A stretch of DNA of 34,240 nt from Bryobacterales bacterium (GCA_003167255.1 PMTR01000095.1:65386-99625), one strand, 5' to 3'; counted from the first letter of the stretch, positions 1-6,690 are shown. The notes: a model not told the origin generated them from the sequence alone. A program made the numbers and translations.

Positions 1-45
1 CCCCCTGGTCGCGCTCTTGCGCCGATAGACAAGTATTGCGCGTAA

Positions 46-94
46 CTCGGCACGAGCGCCGCCTGAAAGGCGGCGGCAGCCAGGATTGGCTGCC
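46..94 (-). terminator. Cluster of three hairpins after the CarboxypepD_reg gene
   Basis: Two perfect 8-bp stems lie back to back just beyond the stop codon of the minus-strand gene ending at 101. One is 75-82 with 87-94 (4-nt loop); the other is 57-64 with 68-75 (GAA loop). A third small stem, CTCG/CGAG, is at 46-56. No T-run follows, so intrinsic termination is inferred from stem strength and position. Confidence 0.6.
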
Positions 95-100
95 CCACAG

Positions 101-1792
101 CTATTGCGAAGCATGCGGTTCCTTCCCCGGAAGCTTGTCGATGGCCTTCAGGTCTTTGACGATGCGGTCGCCGGGCTTGATTTCGATTTCTTCGGCGGAA
201 TTGAAAAAGCTCTTCATGAGTTCGTCATCGTCGGAGTTCGCATCAGGGGCGTCGGAAGCCAGCGTCAACACATCCAGGGCGAACAGACGGTACTTGCCGG
301 GACGAATCGCCTTGATGGTGTACTTGCCTTCGGTGACTCTGTGCTGATCGTCCGGCTGAATTTCCCCCAACTTACTCGGATCGCTAGCGAGGCAAACCAT
401 GACCAGCGGGCTGAGGAGCGGCTGTCCGTCTTTGTCGAGCACCGTGCCGGAGACCTGGGCGCCATTGCGGCTGACGGTGATCTTGATGCGCGAGCCTTTG
501 ACGCCGCGCGAGAGATCCAGGATGTTGTCGGGAACGGGCGTGTTATCGAGCGTGACGGATTGAATGTAGGCGTTCTCCGGGAGTGGGTCTACCACGGGGA
601 CGAAGTGGCCGGGAGCGACGTTGCCAATGCGAAAGGCGCCCTTCGTGTCGACCTCGCCCCCAATTGTCTCGGGATTACCGGATGTGTTGAAAGGGAAGGC
701 CGGATCGAGGCGCACGGTGCGCTTTTCCGCGGGCGCGGCGGGCTGCGCATCGCCGGTAATTTCGAGCGTGCCGGTGATCTCTTCGGCGGGCGCGAGGACC
801 AGTTGCAGGTTGGTCTGGTCGGAACTGCCGAGAGTGAGATCCACGGGCTGGCTCAGCAGGGAGGTCTTGCCCGAAGAATAATGCGCGGACAGTCGATAGG
901 AGCCCGGCTGCACGCCGCGGAAGACGAATTTGCCGTCAGGGCCGGCAGCAACTCCCCTCGAATTGTACATCTGCTCGGGGTTCTCACCCTGGAGGAGGAG
1001 GACACTCGCCATGGCGTTGTCGGGGGCGCCGGTGACGATACCGCCGATGGTGAAAGTGCTCCCCGGGCCGGCGGCGGCCGTACCGCGCGTGAGCCGGATC
1101 TCGAGACCGGCGATATCCTGGCCGGGGGCTGCCTGCACGATGGAGGCGGCGCTGGTACTGGCCGCGCTGGGATAGTAAGTGCCGGCGTAAGGCGCGGCGG
1201 AAGTGCCGTCGGTTCGGATCTCGGGAGCGGATTCGCGCTGGTAGGGAAAGTTTGGTGCTTTGAGGTAGTAGCGGCCGGGTGCGGTGACCATATGGAACTC
1301 TCCGCGGTCGTCGGTGGCGTTGCTCTGCCAGCCGGCGAAGGGATCGATCTGAGCGCCGCCGGCAACGGGTTCCAACTGCACGGCGACGTGTTGTACTGGA
1401 TCGCCGTACTCATCCACCACGCGGCCTGAGATGGTGGCGTGGGGCGTCATTTCGAGCTTGTAGCCGGCGAGTTGCTGGCCGGGCTTGAGCGGGACGAATG
1501 TGACGGGCGTGGCGGGCTTGGCGGACGGCGCCGCAACAAAACCGGCGCGCTCGGGGATCACCACGTAGATCCCGGGCTTCATGTTGGTGACGGAGAAGTG
1601 GCCGGCGCGGTCGCTGATGGCGCCATAGACGATCTGGTCAGCGCCGCTGTCGGTGAAATCGCCGGTGACGAGGCGGACGTGGACGCCGGCGAGAGGCTGG
1701 CCGGTGGCCTGATTGACCACCGTGCCTTCCAAGCCGGCCGGCTGCGCGGCCAAGGTGGCGCACAAGAAGAAGCCAAGAAGCGCGGGCTTCAT
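101..1792 (-). CDS. Secreted carboxypeptidase-regulatory-like (Ig/prealbumin-fold) repeat protein
   Basis: A 563-aa protein starting at MKPALLGFFLC, chosen because it gives a clean signal peptide ending near AAQPAG; an upstream TTG at 1843 would add 17 residues that are not signal-like. The body has several repeats of the CarboxypepD_reg type: LEGTVVNQATGQPLAGV near the N-terminus, ISGRVVDEYGDPV, a third around IGGIVTGAPDN, and VSGTVLDKDGQPL near the C-terminus. Each is followed by a G-x-F/Y strand ending in PGxY. Such repeats are abundant in exported Acidobacteriota proteins and are thought to be structural or carbohydrate-related, but no enzymatic domain is visible. The acidic stretch DANSDDDELM lies near the end. 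A TATCCT box 9 nt before the ATG could be the -10, giving a very short leader. Export is well supported; the function is unknown. Confidence 0.85.
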   Translation of the reverse strand: MKPALLGFFLCATLAAQPAGLEGTVVNQATGQPLAGVHVRLVTGDFTDSGADQIVYGAISDRAGHFSVTNMKPGIYVVIPERAGFVAAPSAKPATPVTFVPLKPGQQLAGYKLEMTPHATISGRVVDEYGDPVQHVAVQLEPVAGGAQIDPFAGWQSNATDDRGEFHMVTAPGRYYLKAPNFPYQRESAPEIRTDGTSAAPYAGTYYPSAASTSAASIVQAAPGQDIAGLEIRLTRGTAAAGPGSTFTIGGIVTGAPDNAMASVLLLQGENPEQMYNSRGVAAGPDGKFVFRGVQPGSYRLSAHYSSGKTSLLSQPVDLTLGSSDQTNLQLVLAPAEEITGTLEITGDAQPAAPAEKRTVRLDPAFPFNTSGNPETIGGEVDTKGAFRIGNVAPGHFVPVVDPLPENAYIQSVTLDNTPVPDNILDLSRGVKGSRIKITVSRNGAQVSGTVLDKDGQPLLSPLVMVCLASDPSKLGEIQPDDQHRVTEGKYTIKAIRPGKYRLFALDVLTLASDAPDANSDDDELMKSFFNSAEEIEIKPGDRIVKDLKAIDKLPGKEPHASQ

Positions 1793-1861
1793 TTGACCGT
1801 AAGGATAGCGCAAGGCGCGGCCGGCGTCAGCCTCGTTGTACAATTAACGAAGACACCCCAA

Positions 1862-1902
1862 GCCGGAGTGTCGGAATTGGCAGACGAACCGGACTCAAAA
1901 TC
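1862..1902 (+). tRNA. 5' half of a split tRNA-Leu(CAA)
   Basis: The segment starts with acceptor strand GCCGGAG, then UG, a leucine-type D arm with GGAATTGGCAGACG, the anticodon 5' stem CCGGA and the loop CTCAAAA (anticodon CAA), and stops after TC. What follows cannot pair with the anticodon 5' stem, so the gene is cut here. The missing half is found at 3896-3943. Joined, the two give a complete class II tRNA with a perfect 7-bp acceptor stem. Confidence 0.9.
1891..1902 (+). repeat. Left attachment-site core (12-bp direct repeat)
   Basis: GGACTCAAAATC here is identical to 3884-3895. It covers the anticodon loop of tRNA-Leu(CAA), a known target for tyrosine recombinases. The flanking bases differ on both sides, so the identity is exactly 12 bp. 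The two copies bracket the integrative element. Confidence 0.8.
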
Positions 1903-1905
1903 ATA

Positions 1906-1927
1906 CACACACAATTTATTGTGCGTG
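1906..1927. repeat. Imperfect inverted repeat next to the left core
   Basis: Arms of 9 bp (CACACACAA and TTGTGCGTG, one mismatch) surround a TTTA loop, starting 4 bp after the 12-bp core. This is the expected place for a core-proximal recombinase site. It shares TGTGCGTG with the variable-arm region of the tRNA-Leu 3' half at 3910-3917, so it may instead be a decayed mimic of that arm. Confidence 0.4.
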
Positions 1928-1972
1928 CTAAAACACGTAAATTCATAGGCATCCGCAAAACCTTGGCCCTTG

Positions 1973-1981
1973 TGATATACT
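1973..1981 (+). promoter_or_regulatory. Extended -10 promoter upstream of the recombinase gene
   Basis: TGA followed by TATACT forms an extended -10 box; the predicted transcript start is near 1988, about 39 nt before the ATG at 2027. No convincing -35 is seen, as is common for extended -10 promoters. Confidence 0.4.
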
Positions 1982-1998
1982 TACACAAGTGTTACACA
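1981..1998 (+). repeat. Two TTACACA heptamers 11 bp apart (candidate arm sites)
   Basis: TTACACA occurs at 1981-1987 and 1992-1998, one helical turn apart, between the core and the recombinase gene. A related set, TTGCACA/TTGCACA/TCGCACA, lies near the right core at 3807-3833. Repeats on both sides of the core fit tyrosine-recombinase arm-type sites; this is inference. Confidence 0.4.
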
Positions 1999-2026
1999 GT
2001 TTGGCCGTTTCCGCTGCGTAAGCGCG

Positions 2027-2773
2027 ATGCCAGAGAAACACACAATCCTCGGCGGCAAGGTTCACGTCTTTAGGCGCGACAATAGCAGTCGCTGGCAGTG
2101 TGCCACCTACCTAGCCGGCAAGAACCGCCGGGTTTCCACCAAGGAAGACAGCCTGGGCAAGGCCAAGGACTTCGCCGAGGACTGGTATCTGGAGTTGCGC
2201 GGCAAGGCCCGGAACGGCGAAATAAACGACGAAAAAACCTTTCGCGAAGCCGCTGTGCAATTTGAGCGCGAGTACCAAATCATCACCGAGGGCCAACGTA
2301 ATCCCGAGTACGTGGAAGGCCACAGCACTCGCCTCCGGCTTCATCTGGTGCCCTTCTTTGGCGACATGGGACTTTCCGAGATCACGCCCGGTCAGATACA
2401 GGAATACCGCATTCATCGCCACGAGGAAGCGGTGAAGGAATACGGAAAGCCGCCAGCCCGGAGCACCATGCATCAGGAAATCGTTGTTTTGCGGCAGACG
2501 CTCAAAGCCGCCGTGCGCCACCGATGGCTGGACCGGCTTCCGGATCTCTCCGAGCCCTATCGGGCGTCCGGAAAAATCTCGCACCGTGCGTGGTTTTCCC
2601 CGGAGGAATACAAGAAGCTCTATGAAGCCACCCGGCGACGGGCGCGCACTCCGAAAAATCCCCGCTACAAATGGGAATCAGAACAGCTTGACGACTACGT
2701 CCTGTCCATGGCCAATGCCGGGGAGGCGGGAAAGAAAGATCCCGATGCGCCGGAGGAATGGAATCGATGGTGA
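2027..2773 (+). pseudogene. Tyrosine recombinase (integrase), C-terminally truncated
   Basis: A 248-residue open frame. Residues 1-60 resemble an arm-site-binding N-terminal domain. Residues 65-180 form a SAM-like core-binding domain, with HSTRLRLHLVPFFGDMGLSEI and a following QEYRIHRHEE helix typical of phage integrases. The frame reaches LDDYVLSMANAG, where the catalytic domain should begin, then diverges and stops. The R-H-R-Y catalytic residues are absent; full-length relatives usually have about 350-420 residues. It reads from the left end of the element inward and its stop codon directly abuts the CCA end of the minus-strand tRNA-Leu at 2774, which suggests a deletion joined these two parts. 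It cannot catalyse recombination as it stands. Confidence 0.8.
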
Positions 2774-2860
2774 TGGTAGCGGGCGAGGGACTTGAACCCC
2801 CATGACCTTGCGGTCGGACGATTTTGAGCCGTCTGCGTCTGCCAGTTCCGCCAGCCCGCC
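2774..2860 (-). tRNA. tRNA-Leu(CAA), complete, carried inside the element
   Basis: An 87-nt class II tRNA read on the minus strand. The acceptor GGCGGGC pairs with GCCCGCT (first pair G-U). The D arm contains GGAACTGGCAGACGC. The anticodon stem GACGG/TCGTC closes loop CTCAAAA, giving anticodon CAA. A GACC-GCAA-GGTC variable arm is present, the T loop is TTCAAGT and the 3' CCA is encoded. Its anticodon is the same as that of the interrupted tRNA-Leu, but its stems differ clearly, so it is not a simple duplicate. Confidence 0.92.
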
Positions 2861-2916
2861 ACAGTGCAGTTCTACGCTCCTCCACTTTAGCATTACGAAG
2901 CTCAGGGCGTCATCGC

Positions 2917-3694
2917 TCACGCATTGATGTAAAGCTTCCAGCCTTTGTTGCGCCGGGAGCGCGCGCGCCGTACTTTCGGCAAAAGCGCGGTCGATTGCTT
3001 CGCGTGCTCGCGCACGTACTCCTTGAGTGCCGGAGTTTTTGCGGCGGAGCCAAGATGCTCCAGCAGGTATCCGAGCCGTTGCGCCCGGTGCTGTCCGGGC
3101 AGCGGCGGCAAGTTTCTCTGGATCGATCCTCTCGGCGAGTTCAGACAGAACCGTCGCCACCTGACTGAGTCCGCCCGCGTGATGCGCGTAACCGACGAGA
3201 TCCAGCGCCGTTGCCTCGGGCGACGACACGAGGATCGTGCCCCGCGGCGTATCGAAGTTCTGAACCGGCACCTCTGCGAGGCGCTTCCGCGCCAGAAAGG
3301 CAACGAGCACCGTCCCGCACTGGATCGACCGGCGGTTCTTTGCAAGGAAGACCTGGAATTCCTGTGGCCGCTGATGCGCAGCACCGTGAAACTGTGCGGC
3401 GGAGAGAAGGCCCGCGTAGTAGGAGAGATCGAGGCGCTTCATCAGCGCCGGGATAAACTGGTCGGCAGGAAGACAGCCGAGCGAGCGGTATTCCGGCGGC
3501 ACGATGACGTAAAAACCGCGAGCCGGAGAAGCGATCACTTTCTGCTTTGCGAGACGGTTCAGGGCGAGCTTGGCGGCGGCAGCGGAAACGCCCAGCGCCG
3601 ATTGCATCTCGCGAGAGGCCAAGTGATAGCACCCGCTCGCCGCAAGATCGCTGACGTAGATCCAGGCGCTTGGATGGCGAGATTCTGATTTCAC
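2917..3694 (-). pseudogene. AbiEi-family (type IV) antitoxin, frameshifted and without its toxin
   Basis: Read from a GTG at 3694, about the first 198 residues match the AbiEi antitoxin/regulator family: an N-terminal winged-helix region (LASREMQSALGVSAAAAKLALNRL), then ILVSSPEATALDLVGYAHHAGG and VATVLSELAERIDPEKLAA. The rest of the family pattern, AQRLGYLLEHLG through to a WKLYINA C-terminus, continues in another frame from about 3090 to the stop at 2917. One extra base (or two missing) around 3080-3100 therefore breaks the gene. In known systems abiEii, a nucleotidyltransferase toxin, follows directly; here tRNA-Leu(CAA) and the truncated recombinase follow instead. A sequencing error at the shift cannot be excluded. 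An operator-like palindrome lies just upstream. Confidence 0.75.
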
Positions 3695-3697
3695 AGC

Positions 3698-3726
3698 CGT
3701 AAAGTATCATTTTTCGATGCTTTACG
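3698..3726. promoter_or_regulatory. Operator-like palindrome upstream of the AbiEi gene
   Basis: Two 11-bp arms (3698-3708 and 3716-3726, 10 of 11 complementary) surround a 7-bp spacer. The site begins 4 nt upstream of the GTG start and contains a GATACT box that could be the -10. AbiEi proteins are known to repress their own promoters through inverted repeats, so an autoregulatory operator is the natural reading. Confidence 0.5.
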
Positions 3727-3806
3727 CGTGTGATATCGTAGATTTTCAAGGGTTATCAGGCTGAACGTCCCCGGAACCCCTTGAGCCCGCGAGGGTAGGC
3801 CCAAAA

Positions 3807-3833
3807 TTGCACATTTACTTGCACAGTCGCACA
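3807..3833 (+). repeat. TTGCACA-type heptamers near the right core (candidate arm sites)
   Basis: TTGCACA at 3807-3813 and 3819-3825 and TCGCACA at 3827-3833, in an AT-rich stretch about 50 bp inside the right core. They resemble the TTACACA pair at the left end. Confidence 0.4.
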
Positions 3834-3883
3834 TTTGTAAAAAATAAGTGCCATTACAACAGCAAGATACAAGCAGAGTCGAG

Positions 3884-3895
3884 GGACTCAAAATC
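3884..3895 (+). repeat. Right attachment-site core (12-bp direct repeat)
   Basis: Identical to 1891-1902. It leads directly into the 3' half of tRNA-Leu(CAA), so it marks the right junction of the element. Confidence 0.8.
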
Positions 3896-3943
3896 CGGCG
3901 CACTTCACTGTGCGTGTGGGTTCAAGTCCCACCTCCGGCACCA
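3896..3943 (+). tRNA. 3' half of the split tRNA-Leu(CAA)
   Basis: After the core the sequence gives the remaining anticodon 3' stem, a long variable arm (GCGCAC...GTGCGT), a T arm GTGGG/CCCAC with loop TTCAAGT, acceptor strand CTCCGGC, discriminator A and encoded CCA. The acceptor strand pairs perfectly with GCCGGAG at 1862-1868, nearly 2.1 kb away. Neither half can be a tRNA alone. Confidence 0.9.
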
Positions 3944-3964
3944 GCCTCGCCGCTTCAGTGCGGC
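3933..3964 (+). repeat. Left 32-bp direct repeat of the coiled-coil cassette
   Basis: These 32 bp, starting with the tRNA-Leu acceptor end CTCCGGCA, recur at 4729-4760 with only two mismatches. The repeats are 796 bp apart and enclose both MENGHE-type genes. Confidence 0.75.
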
Positions 3965-3993
3965 CCGCTCTCGAACAGCTTCACGTCAGCGAC

Positions 3994-4022
3994 CGGACAG
4001 CGGCTTCTTTATGGCGTAAAAT
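3994..4022 (+). promoter_or_regulatory. Promoter of the first coiled-coil gene
   Basis: CGGACA (3994-3999), 17 bp, then TAAAAT (4017-4022). The predicted start is near 4029, leaving an 11-nt leader. The block is nearly identical to that upstream of the paralogue at 4458, so promoter and gene were duplicated together. Confidence 0.5.
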
Positions 4023-4039
4023 ACGAATGGAGTCCCACG

Positions 4040-4387
4040 ATGGAGAACGGCCACGAACCGGCCACGAAAGCCGACCTGCAGCAGCTTGGAGAGTCCACGA
4101 AGGCCGATCTGCAGCAGCTTGGAGAGTCCACGAAGGCCGACCTGCAGCAGCTTGGAGAGCAACTACGCTCCGAGTTCCAGCACGGCTTCGATGACCTGAA
4201 AGAGACGATGCGCGACGGCCAGACCGAAATCCTCAAGGCGTTCTATTCCTTCGCCGAATCGAACCAGGCGCGCCTCACCGAGACGGAGCGTGAGTCGGGG
4301 GCCCTCAAGGAGCGCATCGGCATCCTGGAACGGCGGCTCACTGAGGTCGAGCGCAAAGTGAATTTCCCCGGCCAGCCGACCCAGTAG
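4040..4387 (+). CDS. Short coiled-coil protein, MENGHE family, copy 1
   Basis: A 115-aa protein starting at MENGHEPATKADLQQLG. Its N-terminal third contains three 11-residue repeats (TKADLQQLGES), a hendecad pattern expected to form a right-handed or straight coiled coil. The centre has MRDGQTEILKAFYSFAESNQARL, and the C-terminus ERIGILERRLTEVERKVNFP is a second predicted coiled coil. There is no signal peptide or membrane segment. The start is set by the shared start context with the paralogue and a GGAG 8-10 nt upstream. I recall similar short proteins in Solibacter-like genomes, but the function is unknown to me. It sits between 32-bp repeats directly behind the tRNA-Leu 3' end. Confidence 0.75.
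   Translation: MENGHEPATKADLQQLGESTKADLQQLGESTKADLQQLGEQLRSEFQHGFDDLKETMRDGQTEILKAFYSFAESNQARLTETERESGALKERIGILERRLTEVERKVNFPGQPTQ
4064..4159 (+). repeat. 33-bp tandem repeat encoding the hendecad TKADLQQLGES
   Basis: Three near-identical copies start at 4064, 4097 and 4130 (the last lacks the final 3 bp). The reading frame is kept, so copy-number change would lengthen or shorten the coiled coil by whole 11-residue units. The neighbouring paralogue lacks the repeat. Confidence 0.85.
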
Positions 4388-4457
4388 CACCTTGACCCCC
4401 GCCCGGACCTTCGGACAGCGGCTTCTTTCTGGCGTAAAATACATATGGATTCCCACC

Positions 4458-4717
4458 ATGGAGAACGGCCACGAACCGGCCAGCAAGCAGGACGTCATTG
4501 ACGCGATCAAGTCGTCCGAGGACCGTGTCGTCGAAACCATGCGCGACATCCAGACGGAGATTTTGAAAGCGTTCTATTCCTTCGCGGAGTCCAACCGCCA
4601 GCGGCTCGTCCAGCTCGAAGGCAATCAGGCGCGCTGATCACTCGCATCGGCGTCCTGGAAGACCGGATGCTCGAACTTGAGCGAAAGCTGAATTTTCCAA
4701 ACCAACCTCCGCAGTAG
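4458..4717 (+). pseudogene. Coiled-coil protein, MENGHE family, copy 2, frameshifted
   Basis: A tandem paralogue of the gene at 4040. The promoter region, start context and MENGHEPA...MRD.QTEILKAFYSFAESN..RL are conserved, but the hendecad repeats are absent and replaced by SKQDVIDAIKSSEDRVVE. The first frame ends at 4637 after GNQAR. The expected end (ALITRIGVLEDRMLELE, then KLNFPNQPPQ and a stop at 4715-4717) follows in another frame, so one base appears to be missing near 4630. Without the shift the protein would be about 86 residues. It may be dying, or the shift may be a sequencing error; the truncated 59-residue product would keep the N-terminal and central parts. Confidence 0.65.
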
Positions 4718-4728
4718 TTCCCAATCGA

Positions 4729-4760
4729 CTCCGGCAGCAACCTCGCCGCTTCAGTGCGGC
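4729..4760 (+). repeat. Right 32-bp direct repeat of the coiled-coil cassette
   Basis: Matches 3933-3964 at 30 of 32 positions, including the tRNA-derived CTCCGGCA. Its last 10 bp (4751-4760) are the stop codon and final codons of the kinase gene on the other strand. Confidence 0.75.
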
Positions 4761-6649
4761 TTGATCGTGATAGTCTGGTTGCCGTCGAAATACACTTGAT
4801 AGTGCGTGCCGGCCGCAGCCAGGACGCCCTTGTCGTGTTTGCCGGGAGGCTCGATCAAGCGATCTTCCTTTGGCCCTCGGCCGGCCACGGCGGTGGCACG
4901 GATCCTCAGCCTGGTGCCGTCAAAGGCCTCCACGTCCGTGAGTTTGAAGGTCGGCTTGGCGCGCATCACCAGCAGCTTTCTGCCGCCACCCCCGGCGACC
5001 ACATGTCCGGTCACCTGCATGCCCTTGGCAACTATGACCACATCATCCACGCGAAAGTCCCGCGCCACCACGAAGTGCAGCACTTGGCCGGCCACCGGAT
5101 TCGGCGGCACATCCTCGGTTAGAGTGATGCCGAACGGCAAGTCTGCGTAGATGGTGATCGAGCGGCTCTTGGCCGGCGTGCCCGGCGTGGACCCGGCCGG
5201 AGTTGGCGCAGCCAAGGTTGGCGCCGAAACCGGCGGCGGGGTGTCGGCGGGAGACGCCGCCGGTGGCAGCGCCGGCGACCAAGTGGGCGCGGGTGCCTGC
5301 TCGGTTGGCCGCACGAGCCGCGCGGCCGACGCACTCGAAGCGGCCTTGGGGTTGCGCATGGTTTCGATCAGTTCCGCGCTGGCGCCGGCCTGGCTTAGCC
5401 GGATAATCTCCGCGGTCGAGAGGTCGAACTTATTGTCCTTCGACGATCTCACGTGGCTGACAATCACCGAGTTGGGGACCTTGGCCTGCAGCATATCGAG
5501 CACGCCCTGGTTGTTCAGCACCGAATCCGCCGATGGCGCGGCAGCGGCGCTGTCCGGGAGGGCCGGCACGGCAGTATCGGGCGTCGCCGGCGCCCACGCA
5601 TCCTGCACCGGTGGGGGCGGCGTTTGGTTCACCTGCGAAACAGGCGCAGGCACAATCTTCCGATGCTTCCACCACCAACCGCCGCCCGCCGCCGCGCAGA
5701 GCAGCAAAACGCCGGCCGCCGCCAGGGCCAGGGCTTTGAGCGGCTTCTTTTTTGGGGCGGCGGCTAGCGCGGCGCGGCTAAGCACGGCCGAATCCGCGCG
5801 CTGCTTGAGCGCCGCCAGTTCCGTCCGCATCTCCTTCATGCCCTGCCAGCGCTGGGCCGGATCCTTCCGCATGGCGCGGTGCACAATCTGATCCAACTCC
5901 GCCGGGACACCTTCAACGATCTGGCCCATGGGCTTGGGGTCGTCGCGCAGGATGGCCGAAAGCGTCGAGACCGTCGACCCCGCGGCGAAGGCTTTGCGCC
6001 CGGTCAGCATCTCATAGAGCACCACGCCGAATGTGAAAATGTCGGAGCGCGCATCCACCGGCCGGGCGTCGGCCTGCTCCGGCGACATGTAGCTCACCGT
6101 GCCGAGGATCGAACCTTCCACGGTCATGGGCGCGCTGAGGGGCAGCGTGGCGTCGTTCTCTTCCACCACCATGGTTGGGGCGGTCAGTTTGGCGAGTCCG
6201 AAATCCAGAATCTTGACCAGGCCCGAGCCCGTCACCATCACGTTGCCGGGCTTTAGATCGCGGTGTACGATGCCGGCCGCGTGGGCCGCCTCCAGGGCGC
6301 TGGCCATCTGCACCGCGCAGTCGAACACTTTCCCCACGGTCATGCCTTCTTTGGGAATCAGCACGTCGAGCGTGGAGCCGGCAATGTACTCCATCACCAT
6401 CAGGTCCATGCCGTCCTGGGAGAGCACATCATAGATCGTGATGATGTTGGGGTGGTTGAGCGCGGAAGCGGCCTGCGCCTCCTGAATGAAGCGGCGGCGG
6501 CGCTCGGGATCGCCGGAGGTACCGCCGGAGAGAGCTTTGATTGCGACGAAGCGGTTCAGGCGGGTGTCCTGCGCCTTGTAGATTTCACCCATGCCGCCGG
6601 CTCCCAGCTTTTCCAGAACCGTGTAATGGGATATCGTTTGGCCTATCAA
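4751..6649 (-). CDS. Membrane-anchored Ser/Thr protein kinase with extracytoplasmic C-terminal domains
   Basis: A 632-aa protein from a TTG at 6649, chosen because (M)IGQTISHYTVLEKLGAGGMG is the usual start of this family and a GGAG lies 8 nt upstream. Longer upstream frames run into the GH92 gene. All Hanks kinase motifs are present: P-loop GAGGMG (16-21), catalytic Lys38, HRDLKPGN (129-136), DFG (149-151) and SPE (189-191), so it should be active. A Lys-rich stretch and a membrane segment (about 304-323) follow, then a Pro/Ala-rich linker. Next comes a helical region (VLDMLQAKVPNSVIVSHVRSS through LIETMRNP), then a beta-rich C-terminal domain (SITIYADLPFGITLTEDV to the end). It lies 41 nt after GH92 on the same strand, probably in one operon. 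The C-terminus overlaps the 32-bp cassette repeat. Confidence 0.9.
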   Translation of the reverse strand: MIGQTISHYTVLEKLGAGGMGEIYKAQDTRLNRFVAIKALSGGTSGDPERRRRFIQEAQAASALNHPNIITIYDVLSQDGMDLMVMEYIAGSTLDVLIPKEGMTVGKVFDCAVQMASALEAAHAAGIVHRDLKPGNVMVTGSGLVKILDFGLAKLTAPTMVVEENDATLPLSAPMTVEGSILGTVSYMSPEQADARPVDARSDIFTFGVVLYEMLTGRKAFAAGSTVSTLSAILRDDPKPMGQIVEGVPAELDQIVHRAMRKDPAQRWQGMKEMRTELAALKQRADSAVLSRAALAAAPKKKPLKALALAAAGVLLLCAAAGGGWWWKHRKIVPAPVSQVNQTPPPPVQDAWAPATPDTAVPALPDSAAAAPSADSVLNNQGVLDMLQAKVPNSVIVSHVRSSKDNKFDLSTAEIIRLSQAGASAELIETMRNPKAASSASAARLVRPTEQAPAPTWSPALPPAASPADTPPPVSAPTLAAPTPAGSTPGTPAKSRSITIYADLPFGITLTEDVPPNPVAGQVLHFVVARDFRVDDVVIVAKGMQVTGHVVAGGGGRKLLVMRAKPTFKLTDVEAFDGTRLRIRATAVAGRGPKEDRLIEPPGKHDKGVLAAAGTHYQVYFDGNQTITIKPH

Positions 6650-6690
6650 TGTGCCCGCTCCGAGTTCTTTCAGTGTGCCACAATTCCCGG

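Larger units (their letters stand above)
1891..3895. mobile_element. Decayed integrative element inserted in the anticodon loop of tRNA-Leu(CAA)
   Basis: About 2 kb lies between two 12-bp core repeats and interrupts one tRNA gene. Inside are a truncated tyrosine recombinase reading inward from the left end, an intact tRNA-Leu(CAA) on the minus strand, and a frameshifted AbiEi-type antitoxin. Both ends are clearly more AT-rich than the surrounding DNA and carry short repeated heptamers that look like recombinase arm sites. The missing recombinase catalytic domain and missing AbiEii toxin indicate internal deletion of a once larger element. Excision by its own enzyme is not possible in this form. 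Confidence 0.75.

Noticed and set aside
1862-1990. An intact tRNA-Leu formed with the sequence right after the left core
   Set aside because: The bases after the core cannot complete the anticodon stem and no T arm or acceptor strand follows; only an 8-bp resemblance to the variable arm is seen.
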